From: JBBDIO01 sp040880365
Lineage (GTDB): Bacteria > Chloroflexota > Anaerolineae > Caldilineales > Caldilineaceae
Assembly: GCA_040880365.1 (NCBI GenBank)
Contig: JBBDIO010000009.1
Span: forward strand, 1 to 9,081
Direction: 5' to 3'
DNA length: 9,081 nt
Under the pieces are notes generated by a model. The model worked only from the letters and a program-made list of their open reading frames with translations, ran no database searches and was not told the origin of the DNA. Below, in pieces: positions 6,256 to 9,081 of this stretch. Made by a program: the position numbers and the translations under genes. Each line of letters begins with the position of its first letter. Position 1 is the stretch's first letter.

Positions 6256-7350
6256 TCAGCGCGTACCGACGACTGGATCCACCGGAGACTGGGTCAGTTC
6301 CTCGGCGCCGTGTTGACGGATGAGCAGCATGTTTTCGAAGCGCGCACCGCCAATGCCGGGCAGATAGACGCCCGGCTCACACGAGAGGGTGTCGCCACTT
6401 TCCAGCACATCCTGACTGCCGTGGGCAATGCGCGGTACGTCTTCGCCCAACCCCAGGCCGTGGGATATGTGGTGGGGGAAATAGGGATGCCAGCCTTTTT
6501 CGCGATAGAGATCGACGGTGATGGCATAGAGCGACTGGGCAGTCGCGCCGGGGCGCATGGCGTCGCGTGTTAAACGATACGCTTGCTGCACGGTTTCGAT
6601 GATTTCCTGCTGTTGGGGAGTGGGATCGCCAATCGCGGCGGTGCGGGTCTGGTCACCCAGATAGCCATGATAGAGAATGCCCATATCCACCAGCAGCATA
6701 TCCCCGGCTTCCACTTTGCGCCAGGGCTGGGACACCCAACTGCCCGTGCCCATATAGGCCGTGCCGCTCCCGCTGGCGACCTGAAGGCCCACTTCTTCAC
6801 AGCCGGCCGCGAGCATGACTTCGGTGGCGGCTGCGGCAATTTCGCGGTTGGTCACCCCTGGTCGGGCCGTGGCAAAGGCAGCCTGGATGCCCAGATCGGA
6901 AATGCGGGCGGCCGCGCGCAGGAGCACAAGTTCGTCGGCCTCTTTTTTGCGACGCAGCAGCGACCCAAAGCGTGCATCTTCCACAATATCCAAGCCGGGC
7001 ACGTCGGCGCGCAGTCTGCGCGCGACTGCCGGTTCTATGCGGTCGCAGACGACGCGTTGCAGCCCGCGCCGTTGACAATGTTGGGCCAGCGCAGTCACAG
7101 GGTCCACGCCGCCGACCAGCGTTTCTACCACTTCGCAGTCGGGCAGGCCATCGCGCGCCGCATAGTAAAACATCTGGCCAGGGATGACGGTTACTTCGTC
7201 CGCAGTATAGAGGATATAAGCCACCGGGGGCAGATCTGAAACCGGCTCGGCGGCGGGGGTGAAATAGAGTTGGTTGGGGCGACGCGTGGCGATGAAGCCA
7301 TCGTAGCCGTTTTCCTGCATTGCCAGATGCAGGCGCGAAAGTCTAGTCAT
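6256..7350 (-). CDS. M24-family metallopeptidase-like protein (Xaa-Pro peptidase/creatinase fold)
   Basis: M24 enzymes (aminopeptidase P, prolidase, methionine aminopeptidase) cleave N-terminal residues with a two-metal centre; some relatives, such as creatinase and ectoine hydrolase, act on other amide or C-N bonds. The 364-residue protein has a creatinase-type N-terminal domain (1-130) and a pita-bread domain (140-360). All five metal ligands are present: D222 (LLVDMG), D233 (GDQTRT), H297 (ISHGLGL), E325 (SCEPGVY) and E339 (RFENML). Two usual auxiliary histidines are missing: the segment after SG (193-203) has no His, and HGLGLGEDVPRI (297-308) lacks the second His of the common HG(I/L)GLxxHExP pattern. 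The product may therefore not be a normal Xaa-Pro peptidase. No strong ribosome site precedes the ATG, but a 5-codon ORF (7347-7364) ends across it. There is no signal peptide; it is cytosolic. Confidence 0.9.
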   Translation of the reverse strand: MTRLSRLHLAMQENGYDGFIATRRPNQLYFTPAAEPVSDLPPVAYILYTADEVTVIPGQMFYYAARDGLPDCEVVETLVGGVDPVTALAQHCQRRGLQRVVCDRIEPAVARRLRADVPGLDIVEDARFGSLLRRKKEADELVLLRAAARISDLGIQAAFATARPGVTNREIAAAATEVMLAAGCEEVGLQVASGSGTAYMGTGSWVSQPWRKVEAGDMLLVDMGILYHGYLGDQTRTAAIGDPTPQQQEIIETVQQAYRLTRDAMRPGATAQSLYAITVDLYREKGWHPYFPHHISHGLGLGEDVPRIAHGSQDVLESGDTLSCEPGVYLPGIGGARFENMLLIRQHGAEELTQSPVDPVVGTR

Positions 7351-7468
7351 GAGGTAAGTGTCATCTCTTTTGGGAGGAATTCTTTGATAAGTTCAGATCT
7401 TGCTTTGGCGTAACAGGTAATCGTCTAGCAGCTGCTGGCGTAGGCCGCGATGGAAATCGGGCGATAGC
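7351..7468 (-). other. Spacer with possible coding remnant between the M55 and M24 genes
   Basis: On the minus strand one frame just past the M55 stop reads LSPDFHRGLRQQLLDDYLLR before a TGA at 7393-7395. Another reads SELIKEFLPKEMTLTS and ends with a TGA (7347-7349) that overlaps the M24 start codon. Both look protein-like, but they are short and in different frames. This could be a decayed gene end, a lost M55 extension or chance. Confidence 0.25.
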
Positions 7469-8251
7469 TTAATAATAATCTTCGAGCTTTGCCAGCGTGC
7501 GTTCCACGGTATACGCATCCAGACGCTGCCAGCCCGAAGCGTTGCGCGATGCCGCCTGGGCGGCTTCCAGCCGCTTGAAGCGAATCTCGTAGGTGATTGG
7601 CTCGGCGATGCGATAGGGCTGCATTTCGCCCAGGCGGGCAACCGCCTGTTGCACACCGGCATAGATTTCGGCGACGGCGCGCTTGGGGTGTTTGCTGATG
7701 GCGGCATTCCAGCCGAGCGCCTGCTTGGTCGTCACGCTTTCGATGTGGGGGAAGAAACGACGCGCCTCGGCGACGCCCTTGTCGTCGCTGGCAACGAAGA
7801 TCACAGGCACGCCGCGCTTGCCTGCTACCGCGCCGTCAATCGCCATTTCGCCCACTTCCTTGCCGTTCATCTTCATATATTGATAGGTGGCAGAGCTGAA
7901 AGAGTGGGCGATGACCGCATTTTCGGTGTTGTCCATGGCGTGATACCCGATGAGCGCCACCCCGGCGAATGAGCTATCCAAACCGGGGAAACGGTGGGGG
8001 AAATCGACGCCCAGTGCGATATCACAGCGTTCATCCAGGTCGTCATAGTGCAGATTCAGGCTGCCGTTGTGGTTGTCCCACACGATGACCTGTTCGGCGC
8101 CCGCGGCAAAGAGTCCCCGGGCTGCGGCATCGGCCTCGCGCGTGGCCTGGCGTTTGGCGAATTCCAGATCGCGCGAATCGTTGAGCGAGCCGCCCGGTGA
8201 GCCGACGGCACAGGCGACGCCTTCGCAATCGACGGCTACGACAAATTTCAT
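7469..8251 (-). CDS. M55-family D-aminopeptidase (DppA-like)
   Basis: M55 peptidases such as Bacillus DppA are zinc enzymes that release N-terminal D-amino acids from short peptides, probably derived from cell-wall peptides. The 260-residue protein has the expected ligands: D8 and E10 in VDCEGV, H61 in WDNHNG, H104 in GYHAM and E135 in KEVGEMAID. H116 in IAHSFS matches the region of the catalytic histidine. These positions agree closely with those of DppA (D8, E10, H60, H104, E133). It is cytosolic, with no signal peptide. The start overlaps the dehydrogenase stop (ATGA at 8248-8251) and has a strong AGGAGG 7 nt upstream. In other bacteria dppA sits with dipeptide transporters; here no transporter is seen, and the upstream partner is an Ldh_2 dehydrogenase. 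It is slightly shorter than Bacillus DppA (about 274 residues), mostly at the C-terminus. Confidence 0.94.
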   Translation of the reverse strand: MKFVVAVDCEGVACAVGSPGGSLNDSRDLEFAKRQATREADAAARGLFAAGAEQVIVWDNHNGSLNLHYDDLDERCDIALGVDFPHRFPGLDSSFAGVALIGYHAMDNTENAVIAHSFSSATYQYMKMNGKEVGEMAIDGAVAGKRGVPVIFVASDDKGVAEARRFFPHIESVTTKQALGWNAAISKHPKRAVAEIYAGVQQAVARLGEMQPYRIAEPITYEIRFKRLEAAQAASRNASGWQRLDAYTVERTLAKLEDYY

Positions 8252-9081
8252 AGCGCTGCCTCCTGGTTGAGTGACGGAATCAGCGGCAAGTCTGATGTAG
8301 GGAAATCGACGCCAAATTCTGTGCCCAGCGCCTGGAGCGTATCCACTACGTTTTGGGGCAGAGGAATGCCCGCCGCGCGGCGTTCCAGTTCGGTTTCGTG
8401 TTCAATTTCGCCCGGCACATAGATACGCGACTGGCCTTCGGCCTTGGGCGCGGCGTGCAGCGCGCGAATCATGGCATCCATGGCGCGCTTGAAGTCATCT
8501 ACAGGTTGGAAAAGATCTACCCGGAACGCGGCCAGAAAATGCGCGTCGCCCTCTTGTTTGTAGCCCTCAAAAGTGTCGTCGTCGGGCGGGAAGTGATTGC
8601 TCCAGCCACCCGAAAGCACCGCGCAAAGCACTTCCACCATCATGGATAGACCATATCCTTTGTGGCTGCCTTGTTCGCGCGTGCCACCCAGGGGAAAGAG
8701 GTGGCGAATCACATTGGGGTCGGTGGAGGGATTGCCATTGGCGTCGGTGCCCCAGCCCAGCGGCACAGAACGTCCCAGCTCCTTGAACATGGTGATGCGG
8801 TTGTAGGGGGATGTAGAGGTTGCCATGTCCAGCAGATAGGGTGTCTCTTCCAGTGTGGGGAAGCCAATGCTGATGGGGTTCGTCGAGAACATGGGCACTG
8901 CGGCAAAGGTGGGCACCACGCCGATTTCGCTGCCTTTGGCCGCGAATCGCCCAGTGAGGCCGACGCCGATCATGTCTTCTTGCAGGGCCATTGCCGGATA
9001 GTGGCCCGCTGCGCCAAAGTGGAATGAGTTGGAAATGGCGACCATGCCGATGCCCGCGTCTTTGGCTTTTTGCATGGCAAG
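8248..9081 (-). CDS. Malate/L-lactate dehydrogenase family (Ldh_2) oxidoreductase, N-terminus missing
   Basis: Ldh_2 enzymes are NAD(P)-dependent oxidoreductases unrelated to Rossmann lactate dehydrogenases. Members act on malate, lactate, ureidoglycolate, 2,3-diketogulonate or cyclic imino acids such as piperidine-2-carboxylate. The frame is open to the window edge; about 277 codons are present of a usual 330-360, so roughly the first 60-80 residues are outside. Visible family motifs are SNSFHFGAAGHY with the likely catalytic His, FSTNPISIGFPT (cofactor region), LDMATST and HKGYGLSMMVEVL followed by the C-terminal cap. The ATG at 9075 is internal, because the family pattern runs on upstream of it. 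The stop overlaps the M55 start (ATGA). Pairing with a D-aminopeptidase suggests amino- or imino-acid metabolism, but the substrate cannot be assigned. Confidence 0.92.
   Translation of the reverse strand, partial: LAMQKAKDAGIGMVAISNSFHFGAAGHYPAMALQEDMIGVGLTGRFAAKGSEIGVVPTFAAVPMFSTNPISIGFPTLEETPYLLDMATSTSPYNRITMFKELGRSVPLGWGTDANGNPSTDPNVIRHLFPLGGTREQGSHKGYGLSMMVEVLCAVLSGGWSNHFPPDDDTFEGYKQEGDAHFLAAFRVDLFQPVDDFKRAMDAMIRALHAAPKAEGQSRIYVPGEIEHETELERRAAGIPLPQNVVDTLQALGTEFGVDFPTSDLPLIPSLNQEAAL
8259..8264 (-). promoter_or_regulatory. Strong ribosome binding site of the M55 gene
   Basis: AGGAGG on the minus strand, 7 nt before the ATG at 8251, lies inside the 3' end of the dehydrogenase gene. It is the best Shine-Dalgarno site in the window and fixes this start. 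Confidence 0.75.

Noticed and set aside
6583..7239. Plus-strand open frame of 218 codons opposite the M24 gene
   Set aside because: The M24 frame has all five metal ligands, so this is a shadow.

Overview
The window is a gene-dense stretch of GC-rich bacterial DNA (my estimate is around 58-60 % G+C) with two convergent gene blocks. Short spacers, ATGA stop/start overlaps and Shine-Dalgarno-like sites show it is bacterial. The gene content resembles uncultured environmental lineages such as Latescibacterota or Poribacteria: a long secreted-type CotH/lamin-tail protein, a VTC polyphosphate polymerase, and a mixed set of peptidase, dehydrogenase and sugar-isomerase genes. That taxonomic guess is inference from gene style only. 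No rRNA, tRNA, CRISPR array, insertion sequence or phage gene is visible.

Left block, plus strand, 1-3255: a CotH-kinase protein cut off by the window edge and carrying chitobiase-type and lamin-tail-type beta modules; a cytosolic VTC-domain polyphosphate polymerase joined to it by an ATGA overlap; and, after a 104 bp spacer, a DUF4956 integral membrane protein. These three families recur together in bacteria. The likely theme is phosphate-polymer synthesis at the membrane plus protein phosphorylation at or outside the cell surface. The joint function has not, as far as I know, been worked out in detail.

Right block, minus strand, 9081-3227, in transcription order: a malate/L-lactate dehydrogenase family (Ldh_2) oxidoreductase cut off by the window edge; an M55 DppA-like D-aminopeptidase (ATGA overlap); an M24 'pita-bread' metallopeptidase-like protein; a sugar phosphate isomerase/epimerase-type TIM barrel; an SDR dehydrogenase; an unrecognised 220-residue soluble protein 2 bp after the SDR; and a SpoU/TrmH-like RNA methyltransferase. 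The first two and the last three genes are packed tightly. Spacers of 118, 115 (67 + the gene edge is given exactly below) and 168 bp or less separate the rest, so there may be two or three transcription units. The enzymes suggest scavenging of peptides or D-amino acids and oxidation of small hydroxy-acids or sugars, but no specific substrate can be assigned.

The two blocks collide tail to tail at 3227-3255, where the DUF4956 and methyltransferase reading frames overlap by 29 bp. The points most worth a second look are the CotH-VTC-DUF4956 cassette, the M24 protein that keeps all five metal ligands but lacks the two usual auxiliary histidines, the unknown SDR partner, and a possible decayed coding remnant between the M55 and M24 genes.
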